Below are positions 1 through 8,387 of a DNA stretch of 59,265 bases, one piece after another (positions within the stretch are counted from its first letter, which is position 1; each line of letters opens with the position of its first letter). Origin of the DNA: Rhizobiales bacterium 65-79 (lineage in GTDB: Bacteria > Pseudomonadota > Alphaproteobacteria > Rhizobiales > Rhizobiaceae); NCBI GenBank assembly GCA_001896885.1, contig MKRJ01000029.1:1-59265 (forward strand), given 5' to 3'. The notes under the pieces were generated by a model that saw nothing but the letters and a program-made list of their open reading frames with translations, did not search any database and was not told where the DNA came from. Position numbers and translations under genes: made by a program.

Positions 1-1497
1 CGCCTCGAGGCAGCCGGTCGGGTTGGTGTGGATGAACGTGTCGCTGAGGAGCTTGTGCAGCAACATTGTCATGGCGACGTGCGGATTTTTCGCCAGCGCA
101 TTGCGCAGTGCCAGCGTCCGATGGGCCGTCAGCTCGATCACGAGACGCTCCGGGAGCGGCTTGATGCCGTTGTCGTCGCCCTCCTCCTCGGTTTGCACAG
201 GCTGGCCGCCGATGGTGATCACCACGCGTTGGACGGCGGGCGTGCGGATTTCGCCGGTTTCAGGATCGACGTCGTCCTCGGATGCCGTTTCATCGGCAAC
301 TTCAACCGGCCTTTCGTCTTCAGGCCGGACGTAACCGCGATCCATGGACAGCGAGCCGTCGGCGTCGATGCTGACGAACACGCCGGCGATTGCGATCTCA
401 TCCGGGTCATAGCGGACAGGACGTTCGTCGAGGGCGTCAAGGGCGGCCTCGATCTCGCTCAGGCGCTGGTCGATCTCGTCCGGCAGCTCATCCGCGTCCT
501 CGTATTCGGCGGTCAGGCGGTCGAGTTCCTCCTTCAGCGCGTCGCTGGTCGCCTGTTGCTCCGCGGTGATGGAGAGCGGAACGCCCTTGATGTCGCGCAA
601 GCCACGGGTGACGCCGTAGGGAATGCTGACGGCGGCCTCGACCCATTTCCAGCCGTGGGTCGCAATCTCGTCGGCGATCGTGGTAAGCTTTTCGGACACG
701 AGCCGGTCGAGAAGTCCGACGTCCTGAATCCAGCCCCCGTCGTCGGATTCGAAGAGGTCGCGCATGACGACGCCGCCGGCGGCCTGATAGGTGTCAACGC
801 CGACGAAGACGGCGCGCTTGTCCGAGGCGCGCACCGTCGTCTCGGTCAGCATGCGGCGGATGTGGTATGGCTCCTTCTGCCAGCTATTGCGGATCGCTTC
901 CCAGACCTGCTCCTGCCGGGCGTGGTCGTGTGAAACCGTGAAGGCCATGAGCTGCTTCAGCTCCATGCCGTCTTCGGCATAGATTTCGAGCAGCGCGGGC
1001 GAGACCGATGCCAAGCGCAGCCGCTGCTTGACGACATTGATGTCGACGAAGAACGCTGCGGCGATGTCCTCCTCGGTCATCCCCTTGTCGCGCATCGCCT
1101 GGAACGCGCGGTACTGGTCGAGCGGATGGAGCGGAGCGCGCTCGATGTTTTCCGCCAGCGAAACTTCGTCGATCAGGATGGCGGCGTTGGCGGCCGACAC
1201 GACGCACGGGACCAGCGTGGTCTTGTTGAGACGCTTCTGCTTGGCGAGCATTTCCAGCGCGCGGTAGCGACGGCCACCGGCGGGCACCTCGAACATGCCG
1301 GTCTCCTGGCCCTCGGCATCGACGACAGGGCGGACGTGGAGGCTCTGGATCAGGCCGCGACGGGCGATCGACTCGGCCAGCTCCTCGATCGGGACGCCGG
1401 CCTTCACGCGGCGGACGTTCGCTTGGCTGAGCACCAGCTTGTTGAAGGGAATGTCGCGCGAGGACGACAGGGTGATCTTCTGAACGGCAGTTGCCAT
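1..1497 (-). CDS. ParB/RepB/Spo0J-family protein (C-terminus outside window)
   Basis: A ParB-type DNA-binding protein of which 499 codons are visible; the frame is still open at base 1. After a short lead it reads LVLSQANVRR, then a GGRRYRALE-like segment (GRYRALEML) and NIERAPLHPLDQYRAF, which is the ParB nuclease-fold core followed by an HTH (TEEDIAAAFFVDINVVKQRL). The long acidic C-terminal half (DEEDD-type stretches) is typical of the large ParB-like proteins carried with DUF932 genes on rhizobial plasmids and integrated elements, not of chromosomal ParB. No ParA is adjacent, so a regulatory or anti-restriction-linked role is as likely as segregation. The family call is firm; the function is inferred. 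Confidence 0.85.
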   Translation of the reverse strand, partial: MATAVQKITLSSSRDIPFNKLVLSQANVRRVKAGVPIEELAESIARRGLIQSLHVRPVVDAEGQETGMFEVPAGGRRYRALEMLAKQKRLNKTTLVPCVVSAANAAILIDEVSLAENIERAPLHPLDQYRAFQAMRDKGMTEEDIAAAFFVDINVVKQRLRLASVSPALLEIYAEDGMELKQLMAFTVSHDHARQEQVWEAIRNSWQKEPYHIRRMLTETTVRASDKRAVFVGVDTYQAAGGVVMRDLFESDDGGWIQDVGLLDRLVSEKLTTIADEIATHGWKWVEAAVSIPYGVTRGLRDIKGVPLSITAEQQATSDALKEELDRLTAEYEDADELPDEIDQRLSEIEAALDALDERPVRYDPDEIAIAGVFVSIDADGSLSMDRGYVRPEDERPVEVADETASEDDVDPETGEIRTPAVQRVVITIGGQPVQTEEEGDDNGIKPLPERLVIELTAHRTLALRNALAKNPHVAMTMLLHKLLSDTFIHTNPTGCLEA

Positions 1498-1511
1498 GTT
1501 CCTTACTCCGC

Positions 1512-1551
1512 GACGAGCGCCGAGAGCCTCTCTCTCGAACCCGAACTCGTC
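1512..1551 (-). ncRNA. Structured 5' leader of the ParB-like gene, radC-motif-like
   Basis: The ends GACGAG and CTCGTC pair to close a 40-base element 15 bases before the start codon. A GAGAGAGAGGC core lies inside. An element of the same length, core and distance precedes the next gene, with the closing stem changed to GACGGG/CCCGTC, a compensated change. A second weaker stem (CCCTC/GAGGG) lies further upstream. I recall radC-motif RNAs in front of ParB, RadC and anti-restriction genes of alphaproteobacterial mobile elements; assignment to that family is inference. Confidence 0.5.
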
Positions 1552-1669
1552 ACGAAGCGAAGCGCAGCCCTCTCACTCTTGGAGGGCAGCGCCACGGATG
1601 CGGGAAACGGAAGGGCACGAAGGCGCAAAGCCGGAAACACGGAAAACCGTGCTTCCGGCTTCACGGAAG

Positions 1670-2863
1670 TCAGGCAGCGCGGTCGAGCAGCTTCTTGGCC
1701 TTGCCCTCCAGTTCGAGCCGCGCATCCTGATTGGTCTTCTCGCGGGCAACCGCAGTGATACCCGCCACGAAATCGAAGATGGACTCGGGCGGGCGACCCT
1801 CCTCCGCCAGGACAGTTTCGATGATCTTGCCGGTCTCGGTCTTCGAGAACCCGCGCTTGCGGAGGAATTCGGTGCGGTCTTCGTCAGATTTCGCGACGAT
1901 CCGCTCGCGCGCAGCCTTGATGCCGTTGATGAAGGGCATGGGCGAAGAGTTAGCGAAGTTCAGGAGCGCCGGCGCAGCCTCGTGGGCGAAGCGGGACGCC
2001 GCGTACTTGCTATGACGGATGGTGATTTCCTCGAAATCTTCCACGCCCCACAAATTGCGATTCTGGCAGACCGCGCGGAGATAGAAGCTCGCCATGCCGA
2101 GCGTCTTCGCGCCGACCTCGGAATTCCAGCAGTAGAAGCCGCGGAAATAGAGGTCGGGCGAGCCGTCGGGAAGCCGACCGGCCTCAATCGGATTGAGATC
2201 GTCGACGAGAAAGAGGAACACATCGCGATCGGAGGCATAGAGCGTCGTCGTGTTCTTCGTGATGTCGACGCGGGGATTGTAGACGCCCGTCGACCAATCG
2301 AGCACGCCGGGCACCTTCCATCTCGTATCGCCCGTGCCATTGCCGGCGATCCGCTGTACCGCCTCGACCAGTTCGTGGTCGTAGATTCGGCCATAGTCGG
2401 GACCGGTGACGGCGCGCAGCTCGATGCGGTCGTTGTCGGTTTCGAGCGTCTTGATCTGCTCGGCCCGATGCGAGGTCAGGCCGTATTGCAGATTGATGCC
2501 GGCGAGCGCGGCCGGGAGATGGCGCAGATAGGCGGCGGGGGCGCCGACCTGGCTCGCGAGTTGGCCGAAGCTCCAGTGCGTTGGCGCGACGGGCGTGTCC
2601 GAGCCCGGCAGGATGAGGGACAATCGCTCTGGATCAGACCGGCTCGCCTCGACATGGATGAGCGCGGTTTCCACGACGCGCGTCTGGCTGCGCTCCGACC
2701 GACTGCGCACGGAATCCGCCAGCTCTGACAGCGAGAGGTAGCGCTCGTCATCGGGACGCGAGAACCATTCCGAGGAAACACGGCCGATCCGCTCGCCGCG
2801 ACTGACATCCACCTTGTAGCCGCCGCTCATGCCGCGCCGGGCGTCGAGAACCTGCATTTTCAT
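1670..2863 (-). CDS. DUF932 domain protein
   Basis: A 397-residue protein with the DUF932 pattern: an N-terminal YLSLSELADSVRS segment, a central WSFGQLASQVGAPAAYLRHL stretch, GPDYGRIYDHELVEAVQ, and the conserved FRGFYCWNSEVGAKTLG and FYLRAVCQNRNLWG boxes. Family members occur on plasmids and integrative elements beside ParB-like and ArdC-like genes; the biochemical role is not established, although a part in plasmid stability or anti-restriction has been proposed. Translation is placed at MKMQ, where GGAG sits about ten bases upstream; the frame stays open for about 290 more bases upstream. It lies 172 bases upstream of the ParB-like gene in the same direction and has the same leader hairpin, which suggests joint control. 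Confidence 0.85.
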   Translation of the reverse strand: MKMQVLDARRGMSGGYKVDVSRGERIGRVSSEWFSRPDDERYLSLSELADSVRSRSERSQTRVVETALIHVEASRSDPERLSLILPGSDTPVAPTHWSFGQLASQVGAPAAYLRHLPAALAGINLQYGLTSHRAEQIKTLETDNDRIELRAVTGPDYGRIYDHELVEAVQRIAGNGTGDTRWKVPGVLDWSTGVYNPRVDITKNTTTLYASDRDVFLFLVDDLNPIEAGRLPDGSPDLYFRGFYCWNSEVGAKTLGMASFYLRAVCQNRNLWGVEDFEEITIRHSKYAASRFAHEAAPALLNFANSSPMPFINGIKAARERIVAKSDEDRTEFLRKRGFSKTETGKIIETVLAEEGRPPESIFDFVAGITAVAREKTNQDARLELEGKAKKLLDRAA

Positions 2864-2877
2864 GGGACCAACTCCAT

Positions 2878-2917
2878 GACGGGCGCCGACAGCCTCTCTC
2901 TCGACACTCAACCCGTC
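2878..2917 (-). ncRNA. Structured 5' leader of the DUF932 gene, radC-motif-like
   Basis: A 40-base element closed by GACGGG/CCCGTC, with the GAGAGAGAGGC core, ending 15 bases before the DUF932 start. It matches the leader of the neighbouring ParB-like gene in length, position and core, while both halves of the closing stem have changed together. A second possible stem (CCCC/GGGG around a CACTCTGACTCT loop) follows, as in the other leader. Confidence 0.5.
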
Positions 2918-2984
2918 ATGGAAATCCCCTCGCACTCTGACTCTCTGGGGCGTTGCGGGGCAGGCTGTGCCAAAACTCTCCGAC

Positions 2985-3398
2985 TCAGCCAACCAATGCT
3001 CTCGGCCACGACGCCCAAAGTGCCAAAGCGGCGCACCCGATCCAAAGCGCGACGATGACGCTGGCCGCCATGCGGCTGACGGGACGCTCGGCGCGAGCAT
3101 CCGCCTCCGCTCGAAACTCGGCCATGAGATCGGCGGGAACGAGGCGGACGGCAAGAAGGATGCCGAGCGGCACTAGGATCAGATCGTCCAGATAGCCGAT
3201 AACTGGAATAAAGTCGGGGATGAGGTCGATCGGCGATAGCGCGTAGGCGGCGACGGCTGCACAGATCGCCTTGGCATACCAGGGGACACGAGGGTCGCGT
3301 GCTGCGATCCAGAGCGCGACGACGTCCCGCTTGATGCTTCTCGCCCAACGCTTGGCTCTGCGCAGCAGTGTCTCATTCTCAATGGATCCCAACGTCAT
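2985..3398 (-). CDS. DUF1232 (YkvA-like) membrane protein
   Basis: A 137-residue protein. It has the DUF1232 signature DPRVPWYAKAICAAVAAYALSP followed by IDLIPDFIPVIGYLDD and a long hydrophobic run, giving a membrane-embedded core. A second hydrophobic helix (IVALWIGCAALALWA) lies near the C-terminus. The family is widespread in rhizobia and has no settled function. The start at MTLGSIEN is preferred because GAAGG lies eight bases upstream; an ATG 12 codons earlier is possible. The next minus-strand genes upstream are not close enough to show an operon. Confidence 0.85.
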   Translation of the reverse strand: MTLGSIENETLLRRAKRWARSIKRDVVALWIAARDPRVPWYAKAICAAVAAYALSPIDLIPDFIPVIGYLDDLILVPLGILLAVRLVPADLMAEFRAEADARAERPVSRMAASVIVALWIGCAALALWASWPRALVG

Positions 3399-3528
3399 CT
3401 CCAGACCTTCATCCGCCGTCTGCCCGGCTCGCACTGTCGCTTCTCACACAGCTCTTTCGACCTACCCCGGCTAACCCAGACGCGCCTCGCGAGTCAGAAC
3501 CGGGTTGGCAGGGCCGGTCACTACCGGA

Positions 3529-3876
3529 TCAACTTGAGCGGTTCTCGTCCTGCGCAGCGAAGACATCTTGAGCATAGGTTTCTAGAAGCGCCTCGCATCC
3601 GGCGAGCCGCGTGGCCGCTTCCTCTGCCAAGGTCGCGCCGTAGAAATCGAGCTTGCGGATCTTCTCGAACCAGCTCTTCAGCTTCTTGAGGTCGATGTCG
3701 TTCTCCTCAAGTTCTGCGTAGGTGAAGTGGTTGGCCGCCCGCTCGCGAGCGATCTCTGCCTCAAAGTCTCGGCAGCGATCAAGCAACTCCCGATATTCCT
3801 CATCCCGATCGGCTCTGAACCGGACAATCACTTTATCGGTCTGAGTTTTGTCCAGTGGCGCGCTCTCTAGTTGCAT
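3529..3876 (-). pseudogene. Fragment of a ChrB N-terminal-domain protein
   Basis: A 115-residue remnant. DKVIVRFRADRDEEYRELL and the later FTYAELEENDIDLKKLKSWF and LDFYGA blocks match the C-terminal half of the ChrB N-terminal domain, the partner domain of chromate-resistance proteins. The first half of the domain, normally about 70 residues with a WRRL motif, is absent: upstream codons read into a basic stretch (KRPKGRRR) and then a stop at 3951-3953. The C-terminal ChrB catalytic domain is also missing. It is most simply a truncated relic, although ATG at 3876 with a GGGG purine run upstream could allow a short product. Confidence 0.55.
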
Positions 3877-4134
3877 CCCCTGCCCGATTGCCACCAGACT
3901 CACGCGGCGCCTTCCCTTCGGCCTTTTTCTAGCCGGCAGCCCGAGGCGGTCCTACGGTGGTCAGAACCCGATTCAGTTTTGAGGTGCAGTCCCGATAAAG
4001 GTGCGTGACGCGCCGGTATCGACAGACGTTCTCAATGAAGATCGCCTTACCGAGACGCAGGCGCGGGAGGTCTTCTCCGTCTCCATTACTGGCGGACCCG
4101 ATCATCGCGACCGAGACGTGGTTTGAGGTAAAAG

Positions 4135-4365
4135 ATGGCGGAACTACTGTATCTGACCCCGGAAGAAGTGACCGAGCGATTCCGCGGCGCAATCTCAACC
4201 GGGACATTGGCAAACTGGCGAGCAATGCGCATTGGACCAGCTTTCGTGAAGATTGGGAAGTCCGTCGTCTATCCGGTCGCCGAACTCAACGAATGGGCAA
4301 ATCAGAACACCGTTAGGTGCCGTGCGACAAATCGACTCATCGGGAAGGAGCATGAGCAAGCGTGA
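4135..4365 (+). CDS. AlpA/excisionase-like helix-turn-helix protein
   Basis: A 76-residue protein that is almost entirely one winged HTH of the MerR/AlpA/excisionase kind: LYLTPEEVTERFRG, then STGTLANWRAMRIGPAFVKI, then a wing (GKSVVYPVAELNEWANQ). Such proteins act as excisionases or small regulators next to integrases of genomic islands. It is preceded by GAGGTAAAAG close to the start codon. With the RadC and ChrB fragments on either side it probably marks the scar of an older integrative element, since no integrase remains nearby. Confidence 0.75.
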   Translation: MAELLYLTPEEVTERFRGAISTGTLANWRAMRIGPAFVKIGKSVVYPVAELNEWANQNTVRCRATNRLIGKEHEQA

Positions 4366-4435
4366 ACTCCCTCGAATAGAGTTCGTAGGCGCACCCAGAA
4401 CTCGCCCCCACTAAACTTGAATTTCACAATTTACT

Positions 4436-4633
4436 ATGCAATATCAATCTGATAGCGTCGCGAAACGGATGATCCACAATCACCCTTCCGGCGACCCGAC
4501 GCCGTCGCGCGCCGATATCGACATGACGCGGACGGTGATCGACACGGCCAAGCCGCTCGGCATCGCCGTCCACGATCACATCATCATCGGCAAGAGCGGC
4601 CACGCCAGCCTGAAGGGGCTGAAGCTGATCTGA
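4436..4633 (+). pseudogene. radC: C-terminal fragment of RadC (JAB/MPN domain)
   Basis: A 65-residue open frame. [19 protein letters not shown] carries the JAB metal-binding motif HxHPSG...D, and [20 protein letters not shown] is the usual RadC C-terminus. Intact RadC is around 220 residues, so the HhH region and the first half of the MPN domain are gone. The first eleven residues ([11 protein letters not shown]) are unrelated to RadC, which puts the breakpoint near base 4468. No ribosome binding site is evident. Anti-restriction RadC-like proteins are frequent on mobile elements, which fits the neighbouring relics. Confidence 0.7.
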
Positions 4634-4645
4634 GGACGGCGACTA

Positions 4646-4694
4646 AAGCATGTCTCCCGAAAGCGTGCAGCGGTTTCGGGACAAGGACATGCTT
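4646..4694. repeat. Palindromic intergenic repeat of rhizobial type
   Basis: The arms AAGCATGTC and GACATGCTT enclose a second inverted pair, TCCCGAAA and TTTCGGGA, around a CGTGCAGCG centre. Elements with this AAGCATGTC...CGGTTT...GACATGC layout are common dispersed repeats in Rhizobiaceae and Phyllobacteriaceae genomes (RIME-like). It lies just after the RadC fragment. Confidence 0.7.
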
Positions 4695-4813
4695 GAAAAT
4701 CAAATACCTACAGAATGTCGCGTGAATCCTTTTTCACGTGACATGCTGCGATGTGGTCGCGCCATATGGTGACGCGCCGGCCCTCTCCTTTTCGTCATCA
4801 ACGGACAGAGCAG

Positions 4814-4958
4814 GAGCGAAGCGAACTGCGGAGATCCGAGGATCCATGCCGAAAAAGTGCGGCAACGCGGTGAAGTGCCGAACAGGCGTTGCTTCCGGGA
4901 GGCCGGAAGCCCGAAACGCCCAGGCACGAATCCTCGGCTCGCGCCCTTCGCTTCGCTC
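4814..4958. repeat. Long nested inverted repeat downstream of tig
   Basis: GAGCGAAGCGAA at the left pairs with TTCGCTTCGCTC at the right. Inside these, CCGAGGATCCATGCC (4836-4850) pairs with GGCACGAATCCTCGG (4923-4937) with two mismatches. The whole 145-base unit could fold into one long hairpin. It ends 36 bases after the trigger-factor stop, so it may serve as transcript end or be a dispersed repeat. No coding sense is evident. Confidence 0.5.
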
Positions 4959-4994
4959 GGGTCGGGCCAAGGATGGCGAACGGCGCAGCCGCTG

Positions 4995-6473
4995 CTATTC
5001 CTCGGCCTTCTTGGCGGCGGGCTTCTTCTTCGGCGCGGCCTTCTTTTTGGCCTCGCCCGCCTCGTCGGCGGCTTCGGCCTTGGCTTCCTTCTTCTTGGAG
5101 GCCGTCTTCTTGGCGGGTTTCGCCGCAGCTTCGTCCTCGTCTTCGGCGAGAAGCTCTTCCTTGGTCACCTGCTTGTCGGTGACGTCGATCTGCGTCAGCA
5201 TGTGATCGACGACCTTCTCCTCGAAGAGCGGCGCCCTCAAATTGGCGAGCGCATTCGGGTTGTCGCGGTAGAACTCGAAGACCTGGCGCTGCTGGTCCGC
5301 CGGCACGCCGCGCACATATTCGATGAGCGCGCGCTGCATCTCGTCATCCGTCACCTGGACCTGGGCCTTTTCGCCGATCTCGGCGAGAACGAGGCCGAGC
5401 CGCACGCGGCGCTCGGCGAGCCGGCGATACTCCTCGCGCGCCTCTTCCTCGGTCGTATCCTCGTCGGCAAAGGTTTTGCCGGTCTGTTCGAGTTCGTTGG
5501 TCACCTGCCGCCAGATGTTCTCGAACTCGGCATCGACGAGCTTCGATGGCGCCTCGAACTTGTAGGCCTCGTCGAGGCGGTCGAGCAGTTCCCGCTTCAC
5601 CTTCTGGCGGGTCAGCGCGCCGAACTGGCTCTCGATCTGGCTCTTGACGATCTCGTGCAGGCGCTCGAGCGATTCCAGCCCGAGATTCTTGGCGAGTTCG
5701 TCGTTGAGCTCCAGTTCGTTCGGCTTGGCGACCTCCTTCACCTTGACCGCGAATTCGGCATTCTTGCCGGCAAGGTGGGCGGCGCCGTAGTCCGCCGGGA
5801 ACGTCACCTTGACGGTCTTCTCGTCGCCCGCCTTGACCCCGACGAGCTGGTCCTCGAAGCCGGGGATGAACTGGTTGGAGCCGAGCACGAGCGGCTGGTC
5901 TTCCGCCGAACCGCCTTCGAAAGCCTCGCCGTCGATGGTGCCGGTGAAGTCTATGGTGACGCGGTCGCCGTTCTCGGCCTTGCCGGTCTTCGCCTCGTAG
6001 GTGCGGGCGGACTCGGCGACCCGCTTCATCTGCTCCTCGATCTCGGATTCCGGCACGTCGTAGACCTGCCGCGTCACCTTGATGCCCGCGTAATCCTTGA
6101 TCTCGATCGCGGGGATCACCTCATACGCCAGCGAAAACTCGAAGTCGGCATTGCCGGCGAGAACCTTTTCGGCCTCCTTCTCGTCCTCGGTCATGGTGAT
6201 CTCGGGCTGCATGGCCGCCCTTTCGCCGCGCTCCGCCAGGATCGATCGGGTGGAATCGTTCAGCACCTCGTTGACCACTTCGGCCATGAACGACTTGCCA
6301 TACATCTTGCGCAGGTGCTGGACAGGGACCTTGCCGGGGCGAAAGCCGTTCAGCCGCACCTTGTCCTTGGCGTCGGCGAGCCGCGTCATCAGCTTGCCTT
6401 CCATATCGCCGGCCGGCACGACCACCTTGATCTCGCGCTTGAGACCGGTGTTGAGTGTTTCGGTTACCTGCAT
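4995..6473 (-). CDS. tig: Trigger factor, ribosome-associated peptidyl-prolyl isomerase
   Basis: A 492-residue protein matching trigger factor from end to end. The N-terminal ribosome-binding domain has the loop signature [17 protein letters not shown]. The FKBP-type isomerase domain follows ([20 protein letters not shown] to [17 protein letters not shown]), then the helical chaperone domain. The last 50 residues form a Lys/Ala/Glu-rich tail ([17 protein letters not shown]), usual in alphaproteobacteria. It binds nascent chains at the ribosome exit tunnel in the cytoplasm. Two adjacent ATG codons are possible; the second (MQVTETLN) has AGAAGG at the better distance and matches the common family start. 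It is a host core gene and anchors the window to the chromosome. Confidence 0.97.
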   Translation of the reverse strand: MQVTETLNTGLKREIKVVVPAGDMEGKLMTRLADAKDKVRLNGFRPGKVPVQHLRKMYGKSFMAEVVNEVLNDSTRSILAERGERAAMQPEITMTEDEKEAEKVLAGNADFEFSLAYEVIPAIEIKDYAGIKVTRQVYDVPESEIEEQMKRVAESARTYEAKTGKAENGDRVTIDFTGTIDGEAFEGGSAEDQPLVLGSNQFIPGFEDQLVGVKAGDEKTVKVTFPADYGAAHLAGKNAEFAVKVKEVAKPNELELNDELAKNLGLESLERLHEIVKSQIESQFGALTRQKVKRELLDRLDEAYKFEAPSKLVDAEFENIWRQVTNELEQTGKTFADEDTTEEEAREEYRRLAERRVRLGLVLAEIGEKAQVQVTDDEMQRALIEYVRGVPADQQRQVFEFYRDNPNALANLRAPLFEEKVVDHMLTQIDVTDKQVTKEELLAEDEDEAAAKPAKKTASKKKEAKAEAADEAGEAKKKAAPKKKPAAKKAEE

Positions 6474-6476
6474 CAT

Positions 6477-6786
6477 TCGACCTTCTGTTCACATTGCCGG
6501 CTTGCGGCGACCTGCCGCCCAGCCTGCCGAAAAAATCCTGCCGGGAGTGGCCCCTGGCCTTGGTGCGGGTGGAGAGCAACCGCACCATGTTCCCTTCATT
6601 GAAACCATTGTGCTTTTTACCGTTCAATGCGGCGCATGTGGCACATTATGTGGCTCAATAAGAGGCTCAGTCCGAGGCGGTTCCTTTCACCGGCTTTTGT
6701 CCAGCGCACGCATTAGGGGTAACAGGCCTGTCCGGTCAAGCGTTCCCTTGCGTTAGCTGCCGACCAAATTCCGGCTTTACGATGGC
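6477..6786. other. Intergenic region upstream of tig
   Basis: About 310 bases without a convincing gene. The tig promoter should lie here on the minus strand, but no clear -35/-10 pair could be chosen. I searched by eye for a tRNA, because tRNA genes are frequent phage targets, and saw no T-loop consensus. Confidence 0.4.
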
Positions 6787-7068
6787 TCACCCGCCCTTCG
6801 CCTTGGCGTAAAGGTTCGACCCGCTATGCGCCCTGCCCTGCCCCCGTTTGTCATTTCCGCGCGGCGTCCGGAGCAGCCCGAGCTGTCGCTTTTCTCCGCA
6901 TTTGGAACAGCGAAACAGGTGGATGATGTCGTCATGCAGACAGCCATGATCCGGTCCTAGCCGATCCCGGAGCTTCACCATGTCCAGCTTCGCATGATGA
7001 TGGCAGGCGTGGCAGCAAATCTCGTAGGTGTCGCCGCTCGATAAAAAGTGCTGGATGGTCTCGCTCAT
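6787..7068 (-). CDS. Small zinc-binding protein, unknown function
   Basis: A 93-residue protein with many Cys and His: ICCHACHHHAKLDM and, 30 residues later, FRCSKCGEKRQLGLLRT. This gives a probable zinc ribbon built from two CxxC-type knuckles. The tail is basic (RGNDKRGQGRAHSG), which fits nucleic-acid binding. The start at MSETIQHF is chosen because similar proteins begin near the first knuckle; an ATG 15 codons upstream is open. It is divergent from the next gene. Whether it is host or prophage is unclear. Confidence 0.6.
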   Translation of the reverse strand: MSETIQHFLSSGDTYEICCHACHHHAKLDMVKLRDRLGPDHGCLHDDIIHLFRCSKCGEKRQLGLLRTPRGNDKRGQGRAHSGSNLYAKAKGG

Positions 7069-7139
7069 CCGACAGAAATAGCGCTGGTCGGAACCTACCG
7101 CCAGCATTCGCATTGAATCGGCCAGCGTGGAGTAAGCGT

Positions 7140-7403
7140 ATGGCCGAAGATCATTTCGAGGTAGTGACGATCGAGACGGACCAGCCCGGCCGGCTCGCCA
7201 ACATCACCAATACGCGCCAGGCGGCGGAGCGGCTCACCGAGAAATGGCCGGCGGCCCACAAAGGCGCGCTCTACCGCAAGGCGGTAAAGGCCTGCGTGGA
7301 TCATCTGAGGGGGAAGAAGGACGCCGGCGCCGTGCGCAAAGCGTTCATAGGCGCGGCCAGAGAGGCGGACATCTTCGTCCGCGAGGGGCGGCATTTCGGG
7401 TAG
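7140..7403 (+). CDS. DUF982 protein
   Basis: An 87-residue protein with the DUF982 layout: FEVVTIETDQPGRLANITNT, AAERLTEKWP, AVKACVDHLRG, AFIGAAREADIFV. The family is almost confined to rhizobia and relatives, often in several copies per genome, with unknown function. ATG at 7140 has GGAG eight bases upstream; an earlier in-frame start overlaps the divergent gene and lacks such a site. Confidence 0.85.
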   Translation: MAEDHFEVVTIETDQPGRLANITNTRQAAERLTEKWPAAHKGALYRKAVKACVDHLRGKKDAGAVRKAFIGAAREADIFVREGRHFG

Positions 7404-7431
7404 CGCATCAATGAACGCGGCCCGAAACGCG

Positions 7432-7460
7432 AAAAGCCCGCCGGCCGAAGCCAGCGGGGC
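7432..7460 (-). terminator. Rho-independent terminator for leftward transcription
   Basis: Read on the minus strand, GCCCCGCTGG pairs with CCGGCGGGC (one mismatch) around a short TTCGG-containing loop and is followed by TTTT. It would stop the leftward late transcript of the prophage, or read-through from it, before the host genes. No T-run exists on the plus strand. Confidence 0.55.
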
Positions 7461-7544
7461 AAGTTCGCGAAAAGTCTAATTCAGGCCGTCTTTACAATCC
7501 CTGCTAGAATCGCTTTTATGCGGGCGGCTTCTGGGGGGAAGAAA

Positions 7545-8387
7545 TTGACCATCTGCATCGCAGTCAAAGTGCATGACTGCCTCGTTTTTGCCGCCGACAG
7601 CGCATCTTCCATGGTTACGTCCGACGGCAACGGTCACCAAGCCGTGATGCGCGTCTATAACTATGGCCACAAGGTCTTCAATCTCATCCGCAATAAGCCA
7701 ATCAGCGCCATGACATGCGGCCTCGGCAATTTCGGCCGGATGTCCGTTTCGCGCATTGCCAAGGAGATTCGCAAGGAAATCATGACCGGCTCGGCGGGCA
7801 TAGACGTCAACAGCTTCACAATCGAGGAGGTGGCAAAATATTGCCGAGGGCGCTTTTCCGACCTCTTTGACGCTCTGCCCGAGCCAGTCCACAAATCCTC
7901 TTCGTTCAGCTTCTTCGTCGGAGGATATTCGACGGCCGGTTCAGGGAGCGAGCTATGGAAATTCCAGTTCAGCCCGGCGGGAAAAACTGATCCACAACTT
8001 CTTGCTGGCGAGGAAAATTGCACGATCGAATGGGATGGTCAGCCTGACGCATGCTCCCGTCTGGTATTAGGCATATCGCCAGCAACGATGGGCGTACTTG
8101 TTGCGTCGGGAATTTCGGAGCAAGATGCCCGCGTTTTGACACAAAGACTAGCCAGTGCGTCTCAGGCGCAGATTCTGGAGCCCTCGATGCCTGTACAGGA
8201 TGCGATCGATCTGGCGAAGTTTTTGGCGGAAACTACTGTGTCATTCGTGCGTTTCATGCCAGGCGCCAACACCGTCGGCGGAGACCTTGACGTCGCGACT
8301 GTAACGAAGTTTGAGGGTTTCCGCTGGATAAAGCGTAAGCACTACTATCCATCTTCATTGAACGTGGAGCCATCTCATGTCTGCTGA
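7545..8387 (+). CDS. Proteasome-like Ntn-hydrolase family protein
   Basis: A 280-residue protein whose N-terminus (TICIAVKVHDCLVFAADSAS) has the beta-strand/turn/AADS pattern of proteasome beta and HslV subunits. If translation begins at the TTG at 7545, which has GGGGGG(AA)G directly upstream, removal of Met leaves Thr1 as the nucleophile, as in HslV. An ATG at 7518 would add nine residues and require processing. Further resemblance: YGHKVFNL and MTCGLGNFGRM match the Lys33 strand and the following turn region in position. Proteins of this kind are self-processing or N-terminal-threonine hydrolases; the substrate is unknown. No partner ATPase is adjacent. A short gene overlaps its 3' end. 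Confidence 0.65.
   Translation: MTICIAVKVHDCLVFAADSASSMVTSDGNGHQAVMRVYNYGHKVFNLIRNKPISAMTCGLGNFGRMSVSRIAKEIRKEIMTGSAGIDVNSFTIEEVAKYCRGRFSDLFDALPEPVHKSSSFSFFVGGYSTAGSGSELWKFQFSPAGKTDPQLLAGEENCTIEWDGQPDACSRLVLGISPATMGVLVASGISEQDARVLTQRLASASQAQILEPSMPVQDAIDLAKFLAETTVSFVRFMPGANTVGGDLDVATVTKFEGFRWIKRKHYYPSSLNVEPSHVC

Noticed and set aside
4857-6602. A 581-codon plus-strand open frame
   Set aside because: It lies opposite trigger factor in a GC-rich region; the encoded Leu/Gly/Val-rich protein is the usual antisense shadow and has no ribosome site.
6600-6780. A possible tRNA as phage attachment site next to tig
   Set aside because: No cloverleaf or T-loop consensus was found on either strand.
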